Below are positions 6,084 to 13,754 of a stretch of 15,591 bases of DNA, piece after piece (the stretch's first letter is position 1; each line of letters opens with the position of its first letter). Position numbers and translations under genes: made by a program. This stretch comes from Actinomycetota bacterium (lineage in GTDB: Bacteria; Actinomycetota; Actinomycetes; Nanopelagicales; Nanopelagicaceae), in contig CANBRH010000062.1 of the NCBI GenBank assembly GCA_947371865.1, positions 1 through 15,591 on the forward strand. The letters run 5' to 3'. The notes beneath the pieces are model-generated. The model worked only from the letters and a program-made list of their open reading frames with translations, was not told where the DNA came from and made no database searches.

Positions 6084-8134
6084 GTACAAATACTAGTCAA
6101 GGGTCTCTTTTGAATCCTCGGATGCTGTATCGGGAGATGCCTGCTGCATTTAAGAAGTTGAATCCTGTGACCTTATTTAAAAACCCAATTATGTTCGTAG
6201 TAGAGGTTGGGGCGGCGCTGACTGCCGTATTAGCGATAAACAATTCCAGCGTTTTTTCGTGGTGGATTGTGCTCTGGCTTTGGGCAACAGTACTTTTCGC
6301 CAACCTAGCTGAAGCGATTGCCGAAGGGCGAGGCAAAGCGCAGGCGGAAAGTTTAAAGAAGGCTAGGACTCAAACACTTGCTCGCAAATATGCTGCAAAC
6401 GGTGAAGAAATAGCGGTCGCCAGTTCTGAATTGACTATTGGTGACATTGTAATTTGCGAGAGCGGCGATGTTATACCCAGTGATGGCGAAATCATCGAGG
6501 GGATAGCCAGCATTGACGAGTCAGCAATAACTGGAGAATCAGCACCTGTGATCAGAGAAGCGGGCGGTGATCGTACTTCGGTAACAGGCGGGACCAGAGT
6601 TCTTTCAGATCGAATCATCATACGGATTACGGCGCGTGCTGGTGAAACTTTTATTGATCGAATGATCGCCTTAGTAGAAGGTGCAACGAGACAAAAAACT
6701 CCGAATGAAATAGCCCTCAATATTCTGCTTTCCAGTTTGACAATTATTTTCTTGTTGGCCGTGGTGACTTTGCAACCGATTGCCATATTTAGTAACGCGT
6801 CCCAATCGATAATTGTTCTTGTTTCGCTGATAGTTTGTTTAATTCCAACAACGATTGGAGCGCTTCTCTCCGCCATAGGCATTGCTGGTATGGACAGATT
6901 GGTACAGCGCAATGTTTTGGCTATGTCCGGGCGAGCGGTAGAGGCTGCTGGAGATGTCAACACATTATTGCTCGATAAGACTGGAACTATCACCTTTGGA
7001 AATAGGCGTGCCGTCGCATTCTTTCCAGTCGGCCAAGTCGCGATGCCAGAATTATTGAAAGCCGCCTATCTATCAAGTTACGCTGATGAAACGCCAGAAG
7101 GCAAGTCAATCGTTGACTTGGCGCGCGACCTTGGCGTAGAGAAAATTTCACCTCTACCGGTCGATCATGAAAGCATCTTTATGCCATTCACCGCTCAAAC
7201 ACGCATGAGTGGTTGCGATCTTGATCTTCACGGGGTTGTATCAAAATTTCGCAAAGGTGCGACTTCTTCCATTGTCGCTTGGCTCTCTGAAACAGATGGT
7301 GAAACCCCATCCGATCTACAGGAAAAAGTTGAAGAAATATCGCGTTCGGGTGGAACCCCACTGGTCGTCGCTTCGGAGCTGGCTGGCATGCGCGTCCTCG
7401 TGGGCGTAATTCACCTGAAGGATGTTGTTAAACCTGGGATGCGTGAGCGATTTGAAGAGTTACGCAAAATGGGTATCCGTACCGTGATGATCACTGGCGA
7501 CAATGCGATCACCGCCGAGTTCATTGCGCGTGAGGCAGGTGTAGATGACTTCTTGGCGGAAGCTACTCCAGAAGATAAAATGAACCTCATAAAAACCGAG
7601 CAACTTGGTGGACGACTAGTTGCAATGGCGGGAGATGGCACAAATGACGCCCCGGCTCTTGCCCAAGCAGATGTTGGGGTAGCCATGAATTCTGGTACTT
7701 CTGCTGCCAAAGAAGCCGGAAATATGGTGGATCTGGATTCAGACCCAACCAAGTTAATTGAAATCGTACAAATCGGCAAACAACTTCTCATCACAAGAGG
7801 TGCATTGACTACATTTTCAATCGCAAATGATGTTGCAAAATACTTCGCGATATTGCCTGCAATGTTTGCCCCCGCATTTCCAGGATTGCAAAGATTGAAC
7901 ATTATGCACTTGTCTAGTCCTCACTCTGCGATTCTTTCGGCAATTATCTTCAACGCCATAATTATTATCGCTTTGGTTCCCTTGGCCCTGCGTGGTGTGC
8001 GCTATCGGCCTGCTTCCGCTTCTTCTATGCTGGCACGAAATATCACCATCTATGGCCTTGGTGGACTCATAGCGCCATTTATTGGAATTAAGGCAATCGA
8101 CCTCCTTATTCAACTCATTCCAGGATTGGGATAG
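6080..8134 (+). CDS. kdpB: KdpB, P-type ATPase catalytic subunit of the potassium pump
   Basis: This 684-residue protein (E. coli 682) is the ATP-hydrolysing P-type ATPase subunit. The phosphorylated aspartate is Asp299 in DKTGT (299-303). The actuator-domain TGES motif is at 151-154; its Ser154 corresponds to the serine whose phosphorylation inhibits the E. coli pump. The membrane motif LIPTTIGALLSAIG is at 254-267, the nucleotide-binding FTAQTRMSG and KGA are at 370-378 and 392-394, and the hinge motifs TGDN (472-475), TPEDK (496-500) and GDGTND (518-523) are intact. The late helix motif FSIANDVAKYF (579-589) carries the Asp/Lys pair typical of KdpB. AAGGA precedes the ATG by five bases, and the start overlaps kdpA in ATGA. 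No key residue is missing, so the subunit should be active. Confidence 0.98.
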   Translation: MSTNTSQGSLLNPRMLYREMPAAFKKLNPVTLFKNPIMFVVEVGAALTAVLAINNSSVFSWWIVLWLWATVLFANLAEAIAEGRGKAQAESLKKARTQTLARKYAANGEEIAVASSELTIGDIVICESGDVIPSDGEIIEGIASIDESAITGESAPVIREAGGDRTSVTGGTRVLSDRIIIRITARAGETFIDRMIALVEGATRQKTPNEIALNILLSSLTIIFLLAVVTLQPIAIFSNASQSIIVLVSLIVCLIPTTIGALLSAIGIAGMDRLVQRNVLAMSGRAVEAAGDVNTLLLDKTGTITFGNRRAVAFFPVGQVAMPELLKAAYLSSYADETPEGKSIVDLARDLGVEKISPLPVDHESIFMPFTAQTRMSGCDLDLHGVVSKFRKGATSSIVAWLSETDGETPSDLQEKVEEISRSGGTPLVVASELAGMRVLVGVIHLKDVVKPGMRERFEELRKMGIRTVMITGDNAITAEFIAREAGVDDFLAEATPEDKMNLIKTEQLGGRLVAMAGDGTNDAPALAQADVGVAMNSGTSAAKEAGNMVDLDSDPTKLIEIVQIGKQLLITRGALTTFSIANDVAKYFAILPAMFAPAFPGLQRLNIMHLSSPHSAILSAIIFNAIIIIALVPLALRGVRYRPASASSMLARNITIYGLGGLIAPFIGIKAIDLLIQLIPGLG

Positions 8135-8136
8135 AT

Positions 8137-8715
8137 ATGAAGAACGCTCGTCAATATTTCACATCTTTGCGGTTGCTTTTAGGAATCACATTAATTCTTG
8201 GAATCCTCTATCCGCTTGTAATTTTTGCGATCGGGCAGGTTGCCCTGAAGGAATCGGCAAACGGTTCATTCGTAACGCTTGATAAGAAGGTAGTGGGATC
8301 TAGCCTCATCGGACAGAATTTTCTTGGTTCATCATGGTTTCACTCTCGCCCCAGCGCTGCAGGGGCCACCGGTTACGATGCTTTAAGTTCTGGCGCTTCA
8401 AATTCTGGTCCGAATGAACCAGGGTTATCCCAAACTTTAAAGACCCGTCAACATGCAATCATGGTGGAAGAAGGTGTCACTGCCAATCAAATACCGGCAG
8501 ATGCGATTACTAGCAGCGGTTCTGGCTTGGATCCGGATATTTCTCCAGCTTATGCACATCTACAAACGGCTCGAATTGCAAACCAACGTCATTTAACGAT
8601 TTCCGCTCTCAACGCCCTTATCAATCTGCACACCAAACCGCGAACCTTTGGATTCCTGGGTGAGGAAAGAGTCAATGTCTTAGAGTTAAATTTGGCGTTA
8701 GCATCGTTGCATTAA
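8137..8715 (+). CDS. kdpC: KdpC, accessory subunit of the potassium-transporting ATPase
   Basis: The 192-residue protein (E. coli 190) has one N-terminal membrane helix (about residues 13-33) and an extracytoplasmic domain. Family motifs are present: IGQNFLGSSWFHSRPSA (58-74), SGSGLDPDIS (127-136), and the C-terminal FGFLGEERVNVLELNLAL (171-188). KdpC stabilises the KdpFABC complex and has been proposed to raise its affinity for nucleotide or potassium. Only two bases separate it from the kdpB stop, and GGGAT before the ATG can serve as the ribosome binding site. A 31-base gap to kdpD follows, containing the kdpD ribosome binding site and no visible promoter. Confidence 0.96.
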   Translation: MKNARQYFTSLRLLLGITLILGILYPLVIFAIGQVALKESANGSFVTLDKKVVGSSLIGQNFLGSSWFHSRPSAAGATGYDALSSGASNSGPNEPGLSQTLKTRQHAIMVEEGVTANQIPADAITSSGSGLDPDISPAYAHLQTARIANQRHLTISALNALINLHTKPRTFGFLGEERVNVLELNLALASLH

Positions 8716-8746
8716 ATCGGGATTAAAGGATAACTAAGGGGATCAG

Positions 8747-11272
8747 GTGGCAAAAAGGGGAAGCCTACGCGTCTATCTAGGGATGGCGCCTGGAGTAGGT
8801 AAAACCTTTGCCATGCTGGATGAAGGTAGGCGGCGTCAGGAACGCGGTTCCAACGTCATCGTGGGGTTCGTTGAAACTCACGGGCGAGCCCACACCCAAG
8901 AGAAGCTTGACGGATTAACAGTGGTGCCCAGGAAGTCGATTTCACATCAAGGTGCGCTCTTTGAAGAAATGGATTTAGAAGCAATCTTGAATCTTCAACC
9001 AGAAATTGCACTTATCGATGAATTGGCGCACACAAACATCCCTGGTTCTTTACATGAAAAACGCTGGCAGGATATCGATTCATTGTTGGATGCGAACATA
9101 AACGTTATTTCCACCGTCAACATTCAACATCTAGAATCTCTCAATGATGTTGTGAAGAGGATTACCGGTATCGAGCAACGCGAAACGGTTCCCGATGCTT
9201 TCTTAAGACAAGCGGATCAAGTCGAAATTGTTGACATCTCTCCAGAAGCACTCCAAAGACGAATGATTCACGGCAATATTTATGCCGCTGAGAAGATAGA
9301 TGCCGCTCTATCAAACTATTTCCGCAAAGGTAACCTTTCAGCGTTACGTGAACTCGCGCTCTTGTGGGTTGCAGATAAAGTGGAAGAAGGCCTCCAAGAA
9401 TACCGAAAAGCCGAGGGTATCCAGGATATTTGGGAAGCTCAGGAACGTATCGTCGTTGCGGTGAATGATGCCATTGAAGGCGAAACAATTATCAAACGTG
9501 CCTCGAGAATCGCAGATCGCACCCCGGGGGCAAAATTGTTTGCTCTGCATGTATTAACTGAAAATGGTGTTACAACGTCCGATTTCTCGCGGCTAAGTAA
9601 GTTTGAAACTCTAACTGAGTCTATGCGGGGAACTTTTCATCACATTTCTTCAGAGAGCGTTTCCGAAGCGATTATTGATTTTGCTCGAAGTGTAAACGCA
9701 ACCCAAATTGTCCTAGGTGTGACCAGCAAAGGGCGGTGGCAGCGACTATTTCGAGGTGAGAGCATTGCTTCAAAAGTCACAAGGCTTTCAGAAGAGATAG
9801 ATGTCCACTTAGTTACACACGAACGAGCATCTAAACATAAACCTGGTTTCCTATTACCTAAAAGTCTTGTGAGCGCTCGTAGACAAAGTCAGGCCTTCCT
9901 TCTTCTACTTATACTTCTCCCCGCCTTAACTGTGGCGCTAGCTAACCTTCGCGCTGAACTGAATGCTTTTAGCGACGGATTGATCTTCCTGATGGCAAAT
10001 ACTGCTATCGCATTATTGGGTGGATTCTTTCCTTCTGTTGTGGCCGCTCTCGCTTCAACCGCACTTCTTAATTTTTACTTCATACCACCTTTGCATACTT
10101 TTACGATCGCTGAGAAAAACAATGTCGTTGCGCTAGTAGTCTTCTTAGTGGATGCCATCATAATCTCGCGGTTAGTCGAACATGCGGCACGCAGAACACG
10201 CGATGCACTTGAGGCGTCCAAAGAATCAGCCATTTTGTCGGCTCTCGCTGGCAAGGTATTAAGAGGTGATTCAAGTGTGGCTGGTTTAATTGAGAATGCG
10301 CGAAAGGTGCTCGCCTTCACTTCTCTCAATTTGGTCTATGCACCGAATTCAGATTTTTCAAATTCAAACTCTTTGGAAGAAGCGCACGATGAACCGAGAG
10401 AATTCGAGTGGAAGGTGAATTCTGCGCTGACACTCGTTGGAAGTGGCAGACCATTGCACCCGCGAGATTCCCGAGTTCTTGAAGCCCTTTCAGCTCAGTT
10501 GGAGTTGATGTGGGAGCGAGAATTACTCACTGGTCAGGCCAAGCACCTAAATGAACTAGCCGAAGCTGATCGGATGCGCAGCGCCTTGCTTTCAGCGGTC
10601 AGCCACGATTTCCGTGGTCCCCTGGCGACAGCTTTAGCTTCAGTGTCGAGCCTGCGAAATGAGACGATCCAGTGGTCAGATGACAACCGGCGGGAACTCT
10701 TGGAGACGGCGGAGAATTCCCTAGAAAGGCTCAGTAACTTGATTGAGAATTTGTTAGATATGAGTCGACTTCAGGCTGGGGCGCTAGCAATTCACTTTGA
10801 TTTGGTCTCTTTTCAGGATCTTCTCCCACAAGTGTTGGCCTCCGTCCCTCTCACATCAGAGCAAATCAATATTTCATACGCTCCCAATTTGCCTGAAATC
10901 CGTACCGATGTCGGCCTGCTGGAACGCGCACTTGCGAATCTAATTTCCAATGCACTGACTCACGGACGCTCCTCAGAAAAACCGGCAATTACCTTCTCGC
11001 AACACGATAAATTTGCCCAAATTCGAGTCATCGATCACGGCCCTGGAATCTCCAAGTCAGATGCAACAAAAATATTTACACCATTTAGGCGCTTGGGTGA
11101 TGTAAACAATAATGAAGGTGTTGGTCTTGGATTGGCACTTTCTAAAGGTCTGGTCGAAGCGATCGGCGGAGATCTTGAGCTTGAAGACACTCCTGGCGGT
11201 GGGCTTACAGTCGTGATTGCCATTCCGTTAGCTCAAGAAGGTTCAGAAGCGGCTGAAGTTCATCATGATTAA
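8747..11272 (+). CDS. kdpD: KdpD, osmosensitive potassium-sensing histidine kinase
   Basis: This 841-residue sensor kinase (E. coli 894) controls kdp expression with KdpE. Domains in order: the KdpD N-terminal domain (1-220) with Walker A GMAPGVGKT (12-20), DELAH (91-95) and STVNIQHLESLNDVV (122-136); a universal-stress-like domain (about 233-357); a four-helix membrane domain (about 383-476); a GAF-like linker (about 495-595); a HisKA domain with His620 in SHDFRGPL; and an ATPase domain with the N-box NLISNALTHG (731-740), G1 DHGPGI (763-768) and G2 GVGLGLAL (791-798). The residue four after His620 is Gly624, where Thr or Asn is usual and needed for phosphatase activity in related kinases. 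The stress-domain loop reads AVNDAIEGETII, without the SxS motif linked to cyclic di-AMP binding in the Staphylococcus protein. GTG 8747 follows AAGGGG by five bases. The stop overlaps kdpE by eight bases. Confidence 0.96.
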   Translation: MAKRGSLRVYLGMAPGVGKTFAMLDEGRRRQERGSNVIVGFVETHGRAHTQEKLDGLTVVPRKSISHQGALFEEMDLEAILNLQPEIALIDELAHTNIPGSLHEKRWQDIDSLLDANINVISTVNIQHLESLNDVVKRITGIEQRETVPDAFLRQADQVEIVDISPEALQRRMIHGNIYAAEKIDAALSNYFRKGNLSALRELALLWVADKVEEGLQEYRKAEGIQDIWEAQERIVVAVNDAIEGETIIKRASRIADRTPGAKLFALHVLTENGVTTSDFSRLSKFETLTESMRGTFHHISSESVSEAIIDFARSVNATQIVLGVTSKGRWQRLFRGESIASKVTRLSEEIDVHLVTHERASKHKPGFLLPKSLVSARRQSQAFLLLLILLPALTVALANLRAELNAFSDGLIFLMANTAIALLGGFFPSVVAALASTALLNFYFIPPLHTFTIAEKNNVVALVVFLVDAIIISRLVEHAARRTRDALEASKESAILSALAGKVLRGDSSVAGLIENARKVLAFTSLNLVYAPNSDFSNSNSLEEAHDEPREFEWKVNSALTLVGSGRPLHPRDSRVLEALSAQLELMWERELLTGQAKHLNELAEADRMRSALLSAVSHDFRGPLATALASVSSLRNETIQWSDDNRRELLETAENSLERLSNLIENLLDMSRLQAGALAIHFDLVSFQDLLPQVLASVPLTSEQINISYAPNLPEIRTDVGLLERALANLISNALTHGRSSEKPAITFSQHDKFAQIRVIDHGPGISKSDATKIFTPFRRLGDVNNNEGVGLGLALSKGLVEAIGGDLELEDTPGGGLTVVIAIPLAQEGSEAAEVHHD

Positions 11273-11948
11273 AGTATTAGTAATAGATGATGAGCCAAGG
11301 CTTATCCGCACACTTGGCATCAACCTGCAAGCACGAGGTTACTTGATGATTGCAGCCGCCACTGGCGCCGAAGGTCTAGAAATGGCTGCCAAGAAACTTC
11401 CAGATCTTGTTGTCGTAGATCTTGGTCTTCCGGATATGGGCGGTATTGAAGTAATTGAATCGCTACGGCGCTGGAGCAAGGTCCCAATACTCGTTTTGTC
11501 GGGGCGATCGGATGCCGTATATAAAGTCGAAGCCTTGAACCGAGGAGCTGATGACTATGTCACCAAACCATTTAATATTGAAGAGTTCTTTGCACGAATA
11601 TCAGCAGTGACTCGACGAACTGAAACGGCTTTGAGTGATCCAATTGTTCTTATTGGAAAGTGGCGAGTTGATCTTGCAAACAAAGATATTCTCGATGTCA
11701 CTGGCACCACCAGTCAGCATTTGACTCCAACAGAATGGCAAGTCCTAGAAATATTGATTCAAAATTCCGGAAAACTTGTTACCAAAAAGAAGTTACTTCA
11801 AGATATTTGGGGTCATGGTTTTGAAAAGGAGCAGGGTTACTTGCGTCTGTATATCTCCCAATTGCGGCAGAAGCTGGAACCCAATCCAGCATCTCCCGAA
11901 TATTTACTTACGGAAGCCGGTATGGGTTATCGTTTTCGTCATGATTGA
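11265..11948 (+). CDS. kdpE: KdpE, OmpR/PhoB-family response regulator
   Basis: The 227-residue response regulator is the partner of KdpD. The receiver domain (1-115) has the acidic pair Asp8/Asp9, the phosphoacceptor Asp52 in VVDLGLPDMGG, the switch Ser79 and Lys101 in TKPF. The C-terminal winged-helix DNA-binding domain (about 130-226) shows the OmpR-type LTPTEWQVLEILIQNSGKLV and YLRLYISQLRQKLE segments. When phosphorylated it should activate transcription of the kdp operon under low potassium. Its ATG lies inside the end of kdpD (shared ATGATTAA, eight bases), so the pair should be made in a fixed ratio. It is 13 bases upstream of the next gene on the same strand. Confidence 0.97.
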   Translation: MIKVLVIDDEPRLIRTLGINLQARGYLMIAAATGAEGLEMAAKKLPDLVVVDLGLPDMGGIEVIESLRRWSKVPILVLSGRSDAVYKVEALNRGADDYVTKPFNIEEFFARISAVTRRTETALSDPIVLIGKWRVDLANKDILDVTGTTSQHLTPTEWQVLEILIQNSGKLVTKKKLLQDIWGHGFEKEQGYLRLYISQLRQKLEPNPASPEYLLTEAGMGYRFRHD

Positions 11949-11961
11949 ATTAAACTCTTAG

Positions 11962-12756
11962 ATGCGTCTTTCGACATGGAATATCTTGCACGGTCGAATT
12001 CAGGGCCAAAGTCGCTTTCAAGCAGAAGCCGAAGCGTTATCGTCCTGCGTGGCTCAATTAGACGCTGACATACTGGCTTTGCAAGAAGTTGATCATCTTT
12101 ACCCTCGGTCGGGCTGCGTAAACCAAACCCAATTAGCAGCGAAAGCCTTAGGCACCGAGTACTGGGCTTTCGCCCCAGCGTTCTTCATTTACGGTGCTGG
12201 CGAAGACCATCAGCGCGAGCCCTCTGGAAGTACCGACATCATTACTAAGGAGAACCCCACAGATCGAGGGGGTTACGGGATAGCTATCGTGTCCAAAATC
12301 CCAGTAATCCAATGGGAGCGGTTAGAACTTACGCAAGCCAAATTTGGAAAGATTATGAATATCTCAGAAGGAGCGAAGAGCAAGCGCTTTTATGCGAAAG
12401 ATCATCACCGAGTCGCGCTGGCCGGACACTGTGAAAAATTTATTGTGATAAATCTTCATCTCTCTTTTGTCTGGCCCTTTAATTATCTGCAATTCTTGCA
12501 GGTCAAAGGTTGGGCAAATGACTTGGCGAAAAGAGCTGACAAGCCCGTATTTATTATGGGTGACTTTAATTTGTCTTCTGGAGTAAGTGGACGAAAGTGG
12601 CGCTCACTCGTAAAGGGTTTAACTTTTCCAATCTGGAAACCCGATCGCCAGATTGACTACATTCTTACGACTCGCAGAATTCAGGTACAAAAAGAAACGC
12701 TAACTGCCTTTGATACCAGTGATCATTTAGCAGTTAGCGTTGAAATTGATCTTTAG
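11962..12756 (+). CDS. endonuclease/exonuclease/phosphatase-family protein
   Basis: The 264-residue product belongs to the metal-dependent endonuclease/exonuclease/phosphatase superfamily. Catalytic elements are intact: Asn7 in TWNILHG, the metal-binding Glu42 in LQEVD, GIAIVSK (107-112), His166 in INLHLS, Asp201/Asn203 in GDFN, QIDYIL (230-235) and the final Asp254/His255 in SDHLAVSVE. There is no signal peptide, so it is likely cytoplasmic; whether it cleaves nucleic acid, a phospholipid or an inositol phosphate cannot be told. The start at the first Met fits the family's usual MRxxTWN beginning. No Shine-Dalgarno sequence precedes it; it may be read by reinitiation after kdpE 13 bases upstream, or from a leaderless transcript (TAAACT at 11951-11956 is a possible -10). 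Its stop overlaps the korB stop by four bases on the other strand, and its last codons lie over the korAB terminator. Confidence 0.88.
   Translation: MRLSTWNILHGRIQGQSRFQAEAEALSSCVAQLDADILALQEVDHLYPRSGCVNQTQLAAKALGTEYWAFAPAFFIYGAGEDHQREPSGSTDIITKENPTDRGGYGIAIVSKIPVIQWERLELTQAKFGKIMNISEGAKSKRFYAKDHHRVALAGHCEKFIVINLHLSFVWPFNYLQFLQVKGWANDLAKRADKPVFIMGDFNLSSGVSGRKWRSLVKGLTFPIWKPDRQIDYILTTRRIQVQKETLTAFDTSDHLAVSVEIDL
12688..12741 (-). terminator. strong intrinsic terminator of korAB inside the opposing gene
   Basis: On the minus strand AACGCTAACTGC (12741-12730) and GCAGTTAGCGTT (12707-12696) form a perfect 12-bp stem with a 22-base loop, directly followed by the U-rich run TTTCTTTTTG (from 12698 down to 12689). 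The stem begins 11 bases after the korB stop. On the plus strand the sequence after the stem is GAAATTGATC with no T-run, so termination should act only on the korAB transcript. The element lies within the coding sequence of the phosphatase-family gene, and its loop includes the SDH codons. Confidence 0.8.
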
Positions 12757-13754
12757 TTAACGACCCATGTATCGCCGCCGTGAAGCAGCTTCTCGAGGTC
12801 CCCAGCGCCTTGAGCCTTGATGATCTCCTCTAATTGGGTATGAACCATCGATGAATATCCAGGACGGACTACGTCGCGAAAAACTCCAACTGGAACGTGC
12901 GAGAGTTCGGAGCCCGAAAGACGGGAGAGAGCAAAGGCATACGATGGATCTGGGTTGTGGGAATCGTGGATGACGAGTTGACTCTCATCAACCGATCCCA
13001 ACTCAACAATCTCCAAAGTGGAGCCATTTCGAACTACGCCATGAACACTGGACTTAATGGGTTGACCATCGATCATTTGCAGTAGCGATGCCTCTTTAGT
13101 GTCTGGGTCTTTGACCGAATCAAAGGCGCCATCGTTGAAGATAGGGCAGTTTTGGTAGATCTCAACCAAGGCACTTCCCTTATGGGCGCTAGCGGCCCGT
13201 AGGGTCTCGGTGAGGTGCTTACGGTCGCTGTCGATGGTACGGGCGACGAAAGATGCTTCGGCCCCAATTGCCAAGGAAATCGGGTTGAACGGCGTATCCA
13301 ATGAGCCCAATGGCGTTGATTTCGTGATCTTTCCAGCCTCGGAGGTTGGAGAGTATTGGCCTTTGGTGAGGCCGTAGATGCGGTTGTTGAAAAGCAAAAT
13401 CTTCAGCTCAACATTTCGACGTAAGGCATGAATGAGGTGATTACCGCCGATGGAGAGCGCATCGCCATCACCAGTGACCACGAAGACGGTGAGATCTGGC
13501 CGGGCGATTGCCAGCCCAGATGCGATAGCAGGAGCACGCCCGTGAACGGAGTGCATTCCAAAGGTATTGAGGTAATAAGGAAAGCGCGAAGAGCAACCAA
13601 TGCCAGAGATAAATACGATGTTCTCTCGAGCTATACCTAGTTCAGGCAGATATGCCTGCATGGTGGAAAGAATTGAGTAGTCACCGCACCCTGGACACCA
13701 ACGGACTTCTTGGTCAGAAGTGAAATCCTTCTTCGTTAAGGTCAGATCAGACAT
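12753..13754 (-). CDS. korB: KorB, 2-oxoglutarate:ferredoxin oxidoreductase beta subunit
   Basis: The 333-residue beta subunit binds thiamine diphosphate and a [4Fe-4S] cluster. Cluster-type cysteines are Cys20 and Cys23 in WCPGCGDY, Cys54 in GIGCSS and Cys203 in YQNCPIFND. The thiamine diphosphate motif GDGDALSIGGNH (95-106) continues into LLFNNRIYGLTKGQYSPTS (120-138). With KorA it oxidatively decarboxylates 2-oxoglutarate with CoA, passing electrons to ferredoxin. The frame extends 25 codons further upstream to an ATG at 13829, but those residues lack family similarity and lie in the korA end; ATG 13754 gives the normal MSDLTLTKKDF start and has GGGAG six bases upstream. It overlaps the korA stop by eight bases (ATGTCTGA), implying coupled translation. 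The gene converges on the phosphatase-family gene. Confidence 0.95.
   Translation of the reverse strand: MSDLTLTKKDFTSDQEVRWCPGCGDYSILSTMQAYLPELGIARENIVFISGIGCSSRFPYYLNTFGMHSVHGRAPAIASGLAIARPDLTVFVVTGDGDALSIGGNHLIHALRRNVELKILLFNNRIYGLTKGQYSPTSEAGKITKSTPLGSLDTPFNPISLAIGAEASFVARTIDSDRKHLTETLRAASAHKGSALVEIYQNCPIFNDGAFDSVKDPDTKEASLLQMIDGQPIKSSVHGVVRNGSTLEIVELGSVDESQLVIHDSHNPDPSYAFALSRLSGSELSHVPVGVFRDVVRPGYSSMVHTQLEEIIKAQGAGDLEKLLHGGDTWVVN

Noticed and set aside
6370..6993. 207-codon open frame on the minus strand inside kdpB
   Set aside because: It is antisense to intact, strongly conserved KdpB sequence, shows no recognisable domain, and looks like a codon-usage shadow.
7411..7902. 163-codon open frame on the minus strand inside kdpB
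   Set aside because: It is the reverse of the conserved GDGTND/FSIANDVAKYF region; no family resemblance and no ribosome binding site was found.
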